64,000 nt of DNA, taken from contig CAXBTE010000018.1 of assembly GCA_963978545.1 (NCBI GenBank), positions 62,001 through 126,000 on the forward strand, read 5' to 3'. Under the pieces are notes generated by a model. It did no database searches. It was not told the origin of the DNA and saw nothing but the letters and a program-made list of their open reading frames with translations. This DNA comes from Linyphia triangularis. Taxonomy: Eukaryota > Arthropoda > Arachnida > Araneae > Linyphiidae. The position numbers were made by a program, and so were the translations under genes. Positions 38,899 through 53,406 of the stretch are shown piece after piece; the stretch's first letter is position 1, and each line of letters begins with the position of its first letter.

Positions 38899-39093
38899 TA
38901 AAGCTTGGCGTCCACTAGAGTTAAACAGTGCAGAGCAGAGCGGAGTGAATTCGAGCCAAATTACAAGTCTGTCAACGTCCATTGTAGCACGAGCCTCCTG
39001 CTACAGTAGACGTTGGCAGCCTTGTAATTGGCTCTTGTCCACTCCGCTCTGCACTGCTCTGCACTGTTCAACTATAGTGGACGCCAAGCTTTA
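38899..39093. mobile_element. Hairpin element, unit 7
   Basis: Same 195-bp element, GAGTGAATTCG form. Confidence 0.85.
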
Positions 39094-42000
39094 GGGTAAT
39101 GTTTTTTGTAATTTACCTGTTGCCAATTCGTTTTTAAAAGACAGATTTATATTTAAAATTAAATATCACAGGAATTCATTAAAAATCCCGGATTATATCC
39201 GATTTAAAAAAAAAAATAAAAACTTGGGTAGGTTGTGAAAAGTTCTTAACATTCATTATATCAATTTTACAGTATTATAAATTTCAGTGGTTTTGGAAGT
39301 GGGGAGACGCGTGGGTATGTTCTTGAAAAGTGAGGGGACGCGTCACCCCGCGTCTACCCACACTTCTACCACTGGCCACCCTGGGCATATAGCTATTCAT
39401 GGCTTGTCTTAAGGAAGGTTTCAATGGATTAGAAGAGGCTACATTGTGGGTAGATTTCATTGGAAATTTTTTAAACACGGGATAAAACATGCTAGAAGCG
39501 CAAAATTTCGCCTCTTTGTTTTCTTAAAAGGCAGAATGTAAGACATTTCAGAACCAACCCATGATTCTCTTAATTTTCAAAGTTCATTATTAGTAAGGAT
39601 CCACATCCGGGAGATTCCATTTCGTATTCCAGTGAACCTGAATACATGTAAGAGGCAATTTTTTCCCCCCCATAAACAGGATTACATTATAATGAAGTAA
39701 AATAACGAACCTCTTTTTGTCTGTGAAAAGAATAATTTATAAGCGCGTTATTATTATATATTTTAACTGCAATTTTTAATATTCAAATTGGATTCCTCGA
39801 AAAGTATTTATTACGAGTTAAAATAGGCAATTTATTTTCAAACATCTGAACAACGTGTATAGAAATCAACAATTTTAAATTTGCAAAAGCGGTTTTTAAC
39901 ATCTTGTTTTTTTAATCGATTAATAAAATGTTGTTTCGCTCCATATTAAAGAGATAACCATAGTATCATTGATTTGTGTACGATTCGATTTCAAGTTGCT
40001 GCGATTAGTTTCCAAGTTTGAATTAAAACTGAACATTTTATCATCCTTTTTTAAATCTTTCAAATTTGTTTTGTTTGTCCACAATCACTTACTAGTTTAT
40101 AGGATTGTTTCAATCCTACTTAAATCCCTTTATCCTAAGAGACGTGGCAAACTACTTATGCTTCGATAAAAATGGGCACTTTATCCTGATTATATTCAGA
40201 TTATTTTGAGATAATGTTTGATAATTTTTTTTTAAATAAATAAAATAATTATTTCGATCAGGAAACAGTTTTTCTATAACTAAATTTCTCAAGCCTTGAA
40301 TGGAAAAGTGAGGTTTAATAATTATGCGAAAATATGTCCTTTGTCTTTTATGTGGCGGCATCATCCCTCATTGAGCTTATTGTTACACCTCTCTCTTTTT
40401 TATATACTACGCGTGCTCTAATAGTACCATGGTAAATGTCAAGGTTTTAAGAGTTATCAATTACCCCGCGTAATCATTGTTTTTGCTTTTTAATGTAATC
40501 AAAACTTAACAAGATGTGTATTGCATTTGAAATAAGGTTGGTTTTCTTAAGTACCCAAGTTTTTTTTAAATTATAAATGCTACTACCACCACTACATTAT
40601 TTTTAGTACAAATACATAAAAGCACGGGAAATGCTGCTAAAGTTAAGATCATACTTCATAGGATCATTTCTATAGTATGATTAGCGTGTTCACTCACCGA
40701 ACATCGCAGAAAACCCAACCACGATGATGTGAGATGGGGCTTCTGCCTGAGCGTGAAAGCGGCGAATCAACTGCTTGTCGGTTGCTTTGCCATTGATGAT
40801 CGCACCTTTCTTTATTGTAAAGAGAGGATGGCAGGAACTCGATCTGAGTGGTCTAATTAATAAAAGATAAACATTCATTTGGGGCGAAGCTCTAGAAATT
40901 TGCTTTTCAACTTCGTCCCGTAGTGTTGACAAAGATTGCGTTGTTAGTCAAGAATTTTAAAATTCCCGGTGCCATTTTAGTAAAAGTAGTCGTTTTCACA
41001 CTCACTGATTGAAATAATAAGTCGCAGATAGATATGGCATTTGCTGCAATGACGGTTCAACTAGAAAGACGCAAATGGCTTGAACAAAGCTTATAAGGGA
41101 TCAGACGATTTCGTTGACTTTTTATTTTGGTGTGGCAACAATTGAACACTAGAGGACGCTGCATACGGAAAGATCTCTTGAGTTTGCTTTGCCATGATTT
41201 ACAGGCATATGCGAGCCAATTGAAATGAAAATATTCAACTGGACTTGATATCAGTTTTAGAACATGGAATTTTTGACATTCGCTCTTTCTTTGTCCCTAA
41301 CTGATGGTGCTTGACAACTTTTTCCAGGCTTCCGGTATTATTTGCCATATTGAAAAAGTGATAAAATAGGGTATATTTGAAAAACATTGGACTTTAGGAG
41401 AAGTTACATTTTAGGATTCTCTTACTACCTGTTTAAATTTTGAACGGACCTTCTTTTCTTTTTTTAGAGTCTGATCGAAATGAGAGAATTGTTGTTTGGA
41501 GCTCTTTGGATGGAAATTTAACAGGCGCATCTTGACCGAAATTTCAGAAATAGGGGAAACATCTTAGATGGAAAATTACTTCATTTATTTGTTATTAAGT
41601 CTGAATTTAAAACTGCTATTCTCGTACTATGTATCTAAATTAACTTGGCAAGTATTGGCTCATAAACGATTTAAATATTCAATAACTTTTGTAATGAATG
41701 ACGAGGTGAATATTACATTACTTCTGAAATTTTGCGTGCCCACCACCTTCCCGGCCTTCAAATTGCATTCGTCTCTCTCAAAAGCAAAACGTATCCTATT
41801 GGAGTTGATTTGCAGTACATGTTGGAAAATGCATATCAGCAATTTGAGAACTTTCGCTGGAACAACAGCGCCAAATTCGCCTGTGGTGGCTGAAAGTTGA
41901 ATTCTTTATCTCTTCCAAACTTCGAGTTCTCTTCGTTTGAGAAGGTATGTGAACCAATATTGGTCGTGATTTGCCAGTTTTTATGCAGAGAGGGCGAAAG

Positions 42001-42456
42001 GCTGCCCGTTCAATTTGAATCACGTTATTGACATTGCAACAGAAACTGCAATAAAAAAGTTACGTATACTTTACTTCATTTATTAAAGAAATAATACTTA
42101 TCCGAAGGTTTTAAATTATCCATTTCAATTTAAATGACTTTTTTTGAAGATGTAGTTTTGTATTACATGGCTGTAAGGTGAGAACTTGGCGTAAACTTTT
42201 GCTTAACCACTTGATTGCAAAGTAGTACATGGCTTGTCCAAAGTAAAGACAGAAAAAGAAAGAAAAAAAAAATGAATGCCAAAATGTGATGATTGTATTT
42301 CTACCAAAGAGAAATGAAGTGTTTTGTAGCTAGAGAGTAATAATATCACAAGTCGTACTTAGAAAAGCTGCACAAGTGTAAAAAGGCACTATCCATCAAC
42401 CACCAATTTTAAAGTAACTCCATTTAATATTTAAACACGACTTTCCATGTCTCGTT

Positions 42457-42600
42457 AGCTTTGCGCAGAGGCAGTGTCATAGCCAATGAGGTTCTACCGA
42501 GGCGTGACTATTGCTAGTTGAAAACTTTTCCCAATACCCCGCCATGTGGACGTGAAATACCGTCCGCAAAGGCAATTTTTGGAAACCTCTTCGGAGGTTT
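42457..42600 (+). ncRNA. U4: U4 snRNA, unit 8
   Basis: Full-length majority form. A private C-to-A change sits about 50 bp upstream, in the putative promoter (near 42405). Confidence 0.97.
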
Positions 42601-43669
42601 ATGACTCTAAAATAGAATTTCAATATTTCCTTGCATGCTGCACTTGGGTGTCCCCTGGAGAAATTTACCTAAGTCGCAAATATCTCTAGATTGATTTCTA
42701 ACATCTTCATATATACAGGGTCGTCATAATTAAAGTGATGGTTCTCAGCGTGATCTATTTGCGAAATTAGCGCCACATTTTGTTTGAAGATTAAACAAGA
42801 AGAGGGACCGCAGGATTACGAGAAAAAAGACTTCTGTTCCCAAAGTAACTGTGTAGTAAAAAATGAGAGTTTTAAGAAATACAGAATCAATACTGAAATG
42901 AAATAACCTTTTTACTTAGCTCGCTTAACGACTTTATGCAAGCTCGAAATAGCAACAAATTTAAAAAGCGAAAAATTAACATAAATAGTGATAAAGTCTC
43001 TTCATCTGCAAATTCACTGTGTCCCAGAGAAAGCAGCAGCAGCAGAAGTTAAATCGAATTTCCCATTGCATCCTTTGACACAGTGCGAGTTTCTTGTTCT
43101 TGTGTTGCTTTAGCATACACTCCAACTGCTACGGAATTTCCGTAGTTGCTACGGAAATTAGTTGTAAACTACGGAATTACGGACGTATAGCAAAAAAACT
43201 ACGGATCGGAATGAAATCGCTGTAAATATCATTTTGCTCGATTTCCCGCTCAATATTTTCCGCACTTTTAAGAAGACGCAAAAAAATAATAATAATTTCC
43301 TCTCCTCTCCTTGAAAAGGAGGACGATCGTTTTGTCGAAGTGACGTCACGTCACATTTCGTATATTTTTTTGTGCGAAGCGAAGTGAGTTAAATAAAATA
43401 GTTTGAAGAAGAAAAACTTGAACCGTGATCGTGATCCAAATTTTCAAAGCGCATCAGATCAGATTTCGAATTGTTTTTAATACATGAACGTGATTATAAT
43501 GGATTGTTATTTAAAATGACCTAATCCGGCTTCCGATGTGGAAAAGCCATGCAAGAAGAGGACAAATAATCAAAGATTTCGAGATTTTTAAGCATTTAAA
43601 AAAGATTTGACGAGCATTTAAAAAGGATATTTCCGTTCGGACATGCGAAATCGCGATGTCTTATTAAAT

Positions 43670-43864
43670 TAAAGCTTGGCGTCCACTAGAGTTAAACAGT
43701 GCAGAGCAGAGCGGAGTGAATTCGAGCCAAATTACAAGTCTGTCAACGTCCATTGTAGCACGAGCCTCCTGCTACAGTAGACGTTGGCAGCCTTGTAATT
43801 GGCTCTTGTCCACTCCGCTCTGCACTGCTCTGCACTGTTCAACTATAGTGGACGCCAAGCTTTA
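43670..43864. mobile_element. Hairpin element, unit 8
   Basis: Same 195-bp element, GAGTGAATTCG form. Confidence 0.85.
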
Positions 43865-46800
43865 GGGTAATGTTTTTTTGTAATTTACCTGCTGCCAATT
43901 CGTTTTTAAAAGACAGATTTATATTTAAAATTAAATATCACAGGAATTCATTAAAAATCCCGGATTATATCCGATTTAAAAAAAAAAAAAAAACTTAGGT
44001 AGGTTGTGAAAAGTTCTTAACATTCATTATATCAATTTTACAGTATTATAAATTTCAGTGGTTTTGGAAGTGGGGAGACGCGTGGGTATGTTCTTGAAAA
44101 GTGAGGGGACGCGTCACCCCGCGTCTACCCACACTTCTACCACTGGCCACCCTGGGCATATAGCTATTCATGGCTTGTCTTAAGGAAGGTTTCAATGGAT
44201 TAGAAGAGGCTACATTGTGGGTAGATTTCATTGGAAATTTTTTAAACACGGGATAAAACATGCTAGAAGCGCAAAATTTCGCCACTTTGTTTTCTTAAAA
44301 GGCAGAATGTAAGACATTTCAGAACCAACCCATGATTCTCTTAATTTTCAAAGTTCATTATTAGTAAGGATCCACATCCGGGAGATTCCATTTCGTATTC
44401 CAGTGAACCTGAATACATGTAAGAGGCAATTTTTTCCCCCCCATAAACAGGATTACATTATAATGAAGTAAAATAACGAACCTCTTTTTGTCTGTGAAAA
44501 GAATAATTTATAAGCGCGTTATTATTATATATTTTAACTGCAATTTTTAATATTCAAATTGGATTCCTCGAAAAGTATTTATTACGAGTTAAAATAGGCA
44601 ATTTATTTTCAAACATCTGAACAACGTGTATAGAAATCAACAATTTTAAATTTGCAAAAGCGGTTTTTAACATCTTGTTTTTTTAATCGATTAATAAAAT
44701 GTTGTTTCGCTCCATATTAAAGAGATAACCATAGTATCATTGATTTGTGTACGATTCGATTTCAAGTTGCTGCGATTAGTTTCCAAGTTTGAATTAAAAC
44801 TGAACATTTTATCATCCTTTTTTAAATCTTTCAAATTTGTTTTGTTTGTCCACAATCACTTACTAGTTTATAGGATTGTTTCAATCCTACTTAAATCCCT
44901 TTATCCTAAGAGACGTGGCAAACTACTTATGCTTCGATAAAAATGGGCACTTTATCCTGATTATATTCAGATTATTTTGAGATAATGTTTGATAATTTTT
45001 TTTTAAATAAATAAAATAATTATTTCGATCAGGAAACAGTTTTTCTATAACTAAATTTCTCAAGCCTTGAATGGAAAAGTGAGGTTTAATAATTATGCGA
45101 AAATATGTCCTTTGTCTTTTATGTGGCGGCATCATCCCTCATTGAGCTTATTGTTACACCTCTCTCTTTTTTATATACTACGCGTGCTCTAATAGTACCA
45201 TGGTAAATGTCAAGGTTTTAAGAGTTATCAATTACCCCGCGTAATCATTGTTTTTGCTTTTTAATGTAATCAAAACTTAACAAGATGTGTATTGCATTTG
45301 AAATAAGGTTGGTTTTCTTAAGTACCCAAGTTTTTTTTAAATTATAAATGCTACTACCACCACTACATTATTTTTAGTACAAATACATAAAAGCACGGGA
45401 AATGCTGCTAAAGTTAAGATCATACTTCATAGGATCATTTCTATAGTATGATTAGCGTGTTCACTCACCGAACATCGCAGAAAACCCAACCACGATGATG
45501 TGAGATGGGGCTTCTGCCTGAGCGTGAAAGCGGCGAATCAACTGCTTGTCGGTTGCTTTGCCATTGATGATCGCACCTTTCTTTATTGTAAAGAGAGGAT
45601 GGCAGGAACTCGATCTGAGTGGTCTAATTAATAAAAGATAAACATTCATTTGGGGCGAAGCTCTAGAAATTTGCTTTTCAACTTCGTCCCGTAGTGTTGA
45701 CAAAGATTGCGTTCTTAGTCAAGAATTTTAAAATTCCCGGTGCCATTTTAGTAAAAGTAGTCGTTTTCACACTCACTGATTGAAATAATAAGTCGCAGAT
45801 AGATATGACATTTGCTGCAATGACGGTTCAACTAGAAAGACGCAAATGGCTTGAACAAAGCTTATAAGGGATCAGACGATTTCGTTGACTTTTTATTTTG
45901 GTGTGGCAACAATTGAACACTAGAGGACGCTGCATACGGAAAGATCTCTTGAGTTTGCTTTGCCATGATTTACAGGCATATGCGAGCCAATTGAAATGAA
46001 AATATTCAACTGGACTTGATATCAGTTTTAGAACATGGAATTTTTGACATTCGCTCTTTCTTTGTCCCTAACTGATGGTGCTTGACAACTTTTTCCAGGC
46101 TTCCGGTATTATTTGCCATATTGAAAAAGTGATAAAATAGGGTATATTTGAAAAACATTGGACTTTAGGAGAAGTTACATTTTAGGATTCTCTTACTACC
46201 TGTTTAAATTTTGAACGGACCTTCTTTTCTTTTTTTAGAGTCTGATCGAAATGAGAGAATTGTTGTTTGGAGCTCTTTGGATGGAAATTTAACAGGCGCA
46301 TCTTGACCGAAATTTCAGAAATAGGGGAAACATCTTAGATGGAAAATTACTTCATTTATTTGTTATTAAGTCTGAATTTAAAACTGCTATTCTCGTACTA
46401 TGTATCTAAATTAACTTGGCAAGTATTGGCTCATAAACGATTTAAATATTCAATAACTTTTGTAATGAATGACGAGGTGAATATTACATTACTTCTGAAA
46501 TTTTGCATGCCCACCACCTTCCCGGCCTTCAAATTGCATTCGTCTCTCTCAAAAGCAAAACGTATCCTATTGGAGTTGATTTGCAGTACATGTTGGAAAA
46601 TGCATATCAGCAATTTGAGAACTTTCGCTGGAACAACAGCGCCAAATTCGCCTGTGGTGGCTGAAAGTTGAATTCTTTATCTCTTCCAAACTTCGAGTTC
46701 TCTTCGTTTGAGAAGGTATGTGAACCAATATTGGTCGTGATTTGCCAGTTTTTATGCAGAGAGGGCGAAAGACTGCCCGTTCAATTTGAATCACGTTATT

Positions 46801-47227
46801 GACATTGCAACAGAAACTGCAATAAAAAAGTTACGTATACTTTACTTCATTTATTAAAGAAATAATACTTATCCGAAGGTTTTAAATTATCCATTTCAAT
46901 TTAAATGACTTTTTTTGAAGATGTAGTTTTGTATTACATGGCTGTAAGGTGAGAACTTGGCGTAAACTTTTGCTTAACCACATGATTGCAAAGTAGTACA
47001 TGGCTTGTCCAAAGTAAAGACAGAAAAAGAAAGAAAAAAAAAATGAATGCCAAAATGTGATGATTGTATTTCTACCAAAGAGAAATGAAGTGTTTTGTAG
47101 CTAGAGAGTAATAATATCACAAGTCGTACTTAGAAAAGCTGCACAAGTGTAAAAAGGCACTATCCATCAACCACCACTTTTAAAGTAACTCCATTTAATA
47201 TTTAAACACGACTTTCCATGTCTCGTT

Positions 47228-47371
47228 AGCTTTGCGCAGAGGCAGTGTCATAGCCAATGAGGTTCTACCGAGGCGTGACTATTGCTAGTTGAAAACTTTT
47301 CCCAATACCCCGCCATGTGGACGTGAAATACCGTCCGCAAAGGCAATTTTTGGAAACCTCTTCGGAGGTTT
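47228..47371 (+). ncRNA. U4: U4 snRNA, unit 9
   Basis: Full-length majority form with all U4 structural elements. Confidence 0.97.
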
Positions 47372-48440
47372 ATGACTCTAAAATAGAATTTCAATATTTC
47401 CTTGCATGCTGCACTTGGGTGTCCCCTGGAGAAATTTACCTAAGTCGCAAATATCTCTAGATTGATTTCTAACATCTTCATATATACAGGGTCGTCATAA
47501 TTAAAGTGATGGTTCTCAGCGTGATCTATTTGCGAAATTAGCGCCACATTTTGTTTGAAGATTAAACAAGAAGAGGGACCGCAGGATTACGAGAAAAAAG
47601 ACTTCTGTTCCCAAAGTAACTGTGTAGTAAAAAATGAGAGTTTTAAGAAATACAGAATCAATACTGAAATGAAATAACCTTTTTACTTAGCTCGCTTAAC
47701 GACTTTATGCAAGCTCGAAATAGCAACAAATTTAAAAAGCGAAAAATTAACATAAATAGTGATAAAGTCTCTTCATCTGCAAATTCACTGTGTCCCAGAG
47801 AAAGCAGCAGCAGCAGAAGTTAAATCGAATTTCCCATTGCATCCTTTGACACAGTGCGAGTTTCTTGTTCTTGTGTCGCTTTAGCATACACTCCAACTGC
47901 TACGGAATTTCCGTAGTTGCTACGGAAATTAGTTGTAAACTACGGAATTACGGACGTATAGCAAAAAAACTACGGATCGGAATGAAATCGCTGTAAATAT
48001 CATTTTGCTCGATTTCCCGCTCAATATTTTCCGCACTTTTAAGAAGACGCAAAAAAATAATAATAATTTCCTCTCCTCTCCTTGAAAAGGAGGACGATCG
48101 TTTTGTCGAAGTGACGTCACGTCACATTTCGTATATTTTTTTGTGCGAAGCGAAGTGAGTTAAATAAAATAGTTTGAAGAAGAAAAACTTGAACCGTGAT
48201 CGTGATCCAAATTTTCAAAGCGCATCAGATCAGATTTCGAATTGTTTTTAATACATGAACGTGATTATAATGGATTGTTATTTAAAATGACCTAATCCGG
48301 CTTCCGATGTGGAAAAGCCATGCAAGAAGAGGACAAATAATCAAAGATTTCGAGATTTTTAAGCATTTAAAAAAGATTTGACGAGCATTTAAAAAGGATA
48401 TTTCCGTTCGGACATGCGAAATCGCGATGTCTTATTAAAT

Positions 48441-48635
48441 TAAAGCTTGGCGTCCACTAGAGTTAAACAGTGCAGAGCAGAGCGGAGTGGATTCGAGCCA
48501 AATTACAAGTCTGTCAACGTCCATTGTAGCACGAGCCTCCTGCTACAGTAGACGTTGGCAGCCTTGTAATTGGCTCTTGTCCACTCCGCTCTGCACTGCT
48601 CTGCACTGTTCAACTATAGTGGACGCCAAGCTTTA
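48441..48635. mobile_element. Hairpin element, unit 9
   Basis: Same 195-bp element, GAGTGGATTCG form. Confidence 0.85.
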
Positions 48636-51600
48636 GGGTAATGTTTTTTGTAATTTACCTGTTGCCAATTCGTTTTTAAAAGACAGATTTATATTTAAAA
48701 TTAAATATCACAGGAATTCATTAAAAATCCCGGATTATATCCGATTTAAAAAAAAAAAAAAAAACTTAGGTAGGTTGTGAAAAGTTCTTAACATTCATTA
48801 TATCAATTTTACACTATTATAAATTTCAGTGGTTTTGGAAGTGGGGAGACGCGTGGGTATGTTCTTGAAAAGTGAGGGGACGCGTCACCCCGCGTCTACC
48901 CACACTTCTACCACTGGCCACCCTGGGCATATAGCTATTCATGGCTTGTCTTAAGGAAGGTTTCATTGGATTAGAAGAGGCTACATTGTGGGTAGATTTC
49001 ATTGGAAATTTTTTAAACACGGGATAAAACATGCTAGAAGCGCAAAATTTCGCCACTTTGTTTTCTTAAAAGGCAGAATGTAAGACATTTCAGAACCAAC
49101 CCATGATTCTCTTAATTTTCAAAGTTCATTATTAGTAAGGATCCACATCCGGGAGATTCCATTTCGTATTCCAGTGAACCTGAATACATGTAAGAGGCAA
49201 TTTTTTCCCCCCCATAAACAGGATTACATTATAATGAAGTAAAATAACGAACCTCTTTTTGTCTGTGAAAAGAATAATTTATAAGCGCGTTATTATTATA
49301 TATTTTAACTGCAATTTTTAATATTCAAATTGGATTCCTCGAAAAGTATTTATTACGAGTTAAAATAGGCAATTTATTTTCAAACATCTGAACAACGTGT
49401 ATAGAAATCAACAATTTTAAATTTGCAAAAGCGGTTTTTAACATCTTGTTTTTTTAATCGATTAATAAAATGTTGTTTCGCTCCATATTAAAGAGATAAC
49501 CATAGTATCATTGATTTGTGTACGATTCGATTTCAAGTTGCTGCGATTAGTTTCCAAGTTTGAATTAAAACTGAACATTTTATCATCCTTTTTTAAATCT
49601 TTCAAATTTGTTTTGTTTGTCCACAATCACTTACTAGTTTATAGGATTGTTTCAATCCTACTTAAATCCCTTTATCCTAAGAGACGTGGCAAACTACTTA
49701 TGCTTCGATAAAAATGGGCACTTTATCCTGATTATATTCAGATTATTTTGAGATAATGTTTGATAATTTTTTTTTAAATAAATAAAATAATTATTTCGAT
49801 CAGGAAACAGTTTTTCTATAACTAAATTTCTCAAGCCTTGAATGGAAAAGTGAGGTTTAATAATTATGCGAAAATATGTCCTTTGTCTTTTATGTGGCGG
49901 CATCATCCCTCATTGAGCTTATTGTTACACCTCTCTCTTTTTTATATACTACGCGTGCTCTAATAGTACCATGGTAAATGTCAAGGTTTTAAGAGTTATC
50001 AATTACCCCGCGTAATCATTGTTTTTGCTTTTTAATGTAATCAAAACTTAACAAGATGTGTATTGCATTTGAAATAAGGTTGGTTTTCTTAAGTACCCAA
50101 GTTTTTTTTAAATTATAAATGCTACTACCACCACTACATTATTTTTAGTACAAATACATAAAAGCACGGGAAATGCTGCTAAAGTTAAGATCATACTTCA
50201 TAGGATCATTTCTATAGTATGATTAGCGTGTTCACTCACCGAACATCGCAGAAAACCCAACCACGATGATGTGAGATGGGGCTTCTGCCTGAGCGTGAAA
50301 GCGGCGAATCAACTGCTTGTCGGTTGCTTTGCCATTGATGATCGCACCTTTCTTTATTGTAAAGAGAGGATGGCAGGAACTCGATCTGAGTGGTCTAATT
50401 AATAAAAGATAAACATTCATTTGGGGCGAAGCTCTAGAAATTTGCTTTTCAACTTCGTCCCGTAGTGTTGACAAAGATTGCGTTCTTAGTCAAGAATTTT
50501 AAAATTCCCGGTGCCATTTTAGTAAAAGTAGTCGTTTTCACACTCACTGATTGAAATAATAAGTCGCAGATAGATATGACATTTGCTGCAATGACGGTTC
50601 AACTAGAAAGACGCAAATGGCTTGAACAAAGCTTATAAGGGATCAGACGATTTCGTTGACTTTTTATTTTGGTGTGGCAACAATTGAACACTAGAGGACG
50701 CTGCATACGGAAAGATCTCTTGAGTTTGCTTTGCCATGATTTACAGGCATATGCGAGCCAATTGAAATGAAAATATTCAACTGGACTTGATATCAGTTTT
50801 AGAACATGGAATTTTTGACATTCGCTCTTTCTTTGTCCCTAACTGATGGTGCTTGACAACTTTTTCCAGGCTTCCGGTATTATTTGCCATATTGAAAAAG
50901 TGATAAAATAGGGTATATTTGAAAAACATTGGACTTTAGGAGAAGTTACATTTTAGGATTCTCTTACTACCTGTTTAAATTTTGAACGGACCTTCTTTTC
51001 TTTTTTTAGAGTCTGATCGAAATGAGAGAATTGTTGTTTGGAGCTCTTTGGATGGAAATTTAACAGGCGCATCTTGACCGAAATTTCAGAAATAGGGGAA
51101 ACATCTTAGATGGAAAATTACTTCATTTATTTGTTATTAAGTCTGAATTTAAAACTGCTATTCTCGTACTATGTATCTAAATTAACTTGGCAAGTATTGG
51201 CTCATAAACGATTTAAATATTCAATAACTTTTGTAATGAATGACGAGGTGAATATTACATTACTTCTGAAATTTTGCATGCCCACCACCTTCCCGGCCTT
51301 CAAATTGCATTCGTCTCTCTCAAAAGCAAAACGTATCCTATTGGAGTTGATTTGCAGTACATGTTGGAAAATGCATATCAGCAATTTGAGAACTTTCGCT
51401 GGAACAACAGCGCCAAATTCGCCTGTGGTGGCTGAAAGTTGAATTCTTTATCTCTTCCAAACTTCGAGTTCTCTTCGTTTGAGAAGGTATGTGAACCAAT
51501 ATTGGTCGTGATTTGCCAGTTTTTATGCAGAGAGGGCGAAAGACTGCCCGTTCAATTTGAATCACGTTATTGACATTGCAACAGAAACTGCAATAAAAAA

Positions 51601-51998
51601 GTTACGTATACTTTACTTCATTTATTAAAGAAATAATACTTATCCGAAGGTTTTAAATTATCCATTTCAATTTAAATGACTTTTTTTGAAGATGTAGTTT
51701 TGTATTACATGGCTGTAAGGTGAGAACTTGGCGTAAACTTTTGCTTAACCACATGATTGCAAAGTAGTACATGGCTTGTCCAAAGTAAAGACAGAAAAAG
51801 AAAGAAAAAAAAAATGAATGCCAAAATGTGATGATTGTATTTCTACCAAAGAGAAATGAAGTGTTTTGTAGCTAGAGAGTAATAATATCACAAGTCGTAC
51901 TTAGAAAAGCTGCACAAGTGTAAAAAGGCACTATCCATCAACCACCACTTTTAAAGTAACTCCATTTAATATTTAAACACGACTTTCCATGTCTCGTT

Positions 51999-52142
51999 AG
52001 CTTTGCGCAGAGGCAGTGTCATAGCCAATGAGGTTCTACCGAGGCGTGACTATTGCTAGTTGAAAACTTTTCCCAATACCCCGCCATGTGGACGTGAAAT
52101 ACCGTCCGCAAAGGCAATTTTTGGAAACCTCTTCGGAGGTTT
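51999..52142 (+). ncRNA. U4: U4 snRNA, unit 10
   Basis: Full-length majority form with all U4 structural elements. Confidence 0.97.
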
Positions 52143-53211
52143 ATGACTCTAAAATAGAATTTCAATATTTCCTTGCATGCTGCACTTGGGTGTCCCCTGG
52201 AGAAATTTACCTAAGTCGCAAATATCTCTAGATTGATTTCTAACATCTTCATATATACAGGGTCGTCATAATTAAAGTGATGGTTCTCAGCGTGATCTAT
52301 TTGCGAAATTAGCGCCACATTTTGTTTGAAGATTAAACAAGAAGAGGGACCGCAGGATTACGAGAAAAAAGACTTCTGTTCCCAAAGTAACTGTGTAGTA
52401 AAAAATGAGAGTTTTAAGAAATACAGAATCAATACTGAAATGAAATAACCTTTTTACTTAGCTCGCTTAACGACTTTATGCAAGCTCGAAATAGCAACAA
52501 ATTTAAAAAGCGAAAAATTAACATAAATAGTGATAAAGTCTCTTCATCTGCAAATTCACTGTGTCCCAGAGAAAGCAGCAGCAGCAGAAGTTAAATCGAA
52601 TTTCCCATTGCATCCTTTGACACAGTGCGAGTTTCTTGTTCTTGTGTCGCTTTAGCATACACTCCAACTGCTACGGAATTTCCGTAGTTGCTACGGAAAT
52701 TAGTTGTAAACTACGGAATTACGGACGTATAGCAAAAAAACTACGGATCGGAATGAAATCGCTGTAAATATCATTTTGCTCGATTTCCCGCTCAATATTT
52801 TCCGCACTTTTAAGAAGACGCAAAAAAATAATAATAATTTCCTCTCCTCTCCTTGAAAAGGAGGACGATCGTTTTGTCGAAGTGACGTCACGTCACATTT
52901 CGTATATTTTTTTGTGCGAAGCGAAGTGAGTTAAATAAAATAGTTTGAAGAAGAAAAACTTGAACCGTGATCGTGATCCAAATTTTCAAAGCGCATCAGA
53001 TCAGATTTCGAATTGTTTTTAATACATGAACGTGATTATAATGGATTGTTATTTAAAATGACCTAATCCGGCTTCCGATGTGGAAAAGCCATGCAAGAAG
53101 AGGACAAATAATCAAAGATTTCGAGATTTTTAAGCATTTAAAAAAGATTTGACGAGCATTTAAAAAGGATATTTCCGTTCGGACATGCGAAATCGCGATG
53201 TCTTATTAAAT

Positions 53212-53406
53212 TAAAGCTTGGCGTCCACTAGAGTTAAACAGTGCAGAGCAGAGCGGAGTGGATTCGAGCCAAATTACAAGTCTGTCAACGTCCATTGTAG
53301 CACGAGCCTCCTGCTACAGTAGACGTTGGCAGCCTTGTAATTGGCTCTTGTCCACTCCGCTCTGCACTGCTCTGCACTGTTCAACTATAGTGGACGCCAA
53401 GCTTTA
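53212..53406. mobile_element. Hairpin element, unit 10
   Basis: Same 195-bp element, GAGTGGATTCG form. Confidence 0.85.

Larger units (their letters stand above)
34835..39605 (+). repeat. Array unit 7
   Basis: Complete 4771-bp unit. Private changes include 'ttgttatgc' near 38328 and a C-to-T change inside U4 near 37789. Confidence 0.97.
39606..44376 (+). repeat. Array unit 8
   Basis: Complete 4771-bp unit. Private changes include an A-to-G near 42001, C-to-A near 42405, and an extra T plus 'gctgcc' near 43878-43894. It shares TATGGCATTT with units 6 and 7 but has the pure A-tract of units 9, 10 and 12. Confidence 0.97.
44377..49147 (+). repeat. Array unit 9
   Basis: Complete 4771-bp unit. 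It shares a G-to-C change (GCGTTCTTAG near 45713) with unit 10 only, and the GCATGCCC, CACATGATTG and TTACACTATT variants with units 10-12. Confidence 0.97.
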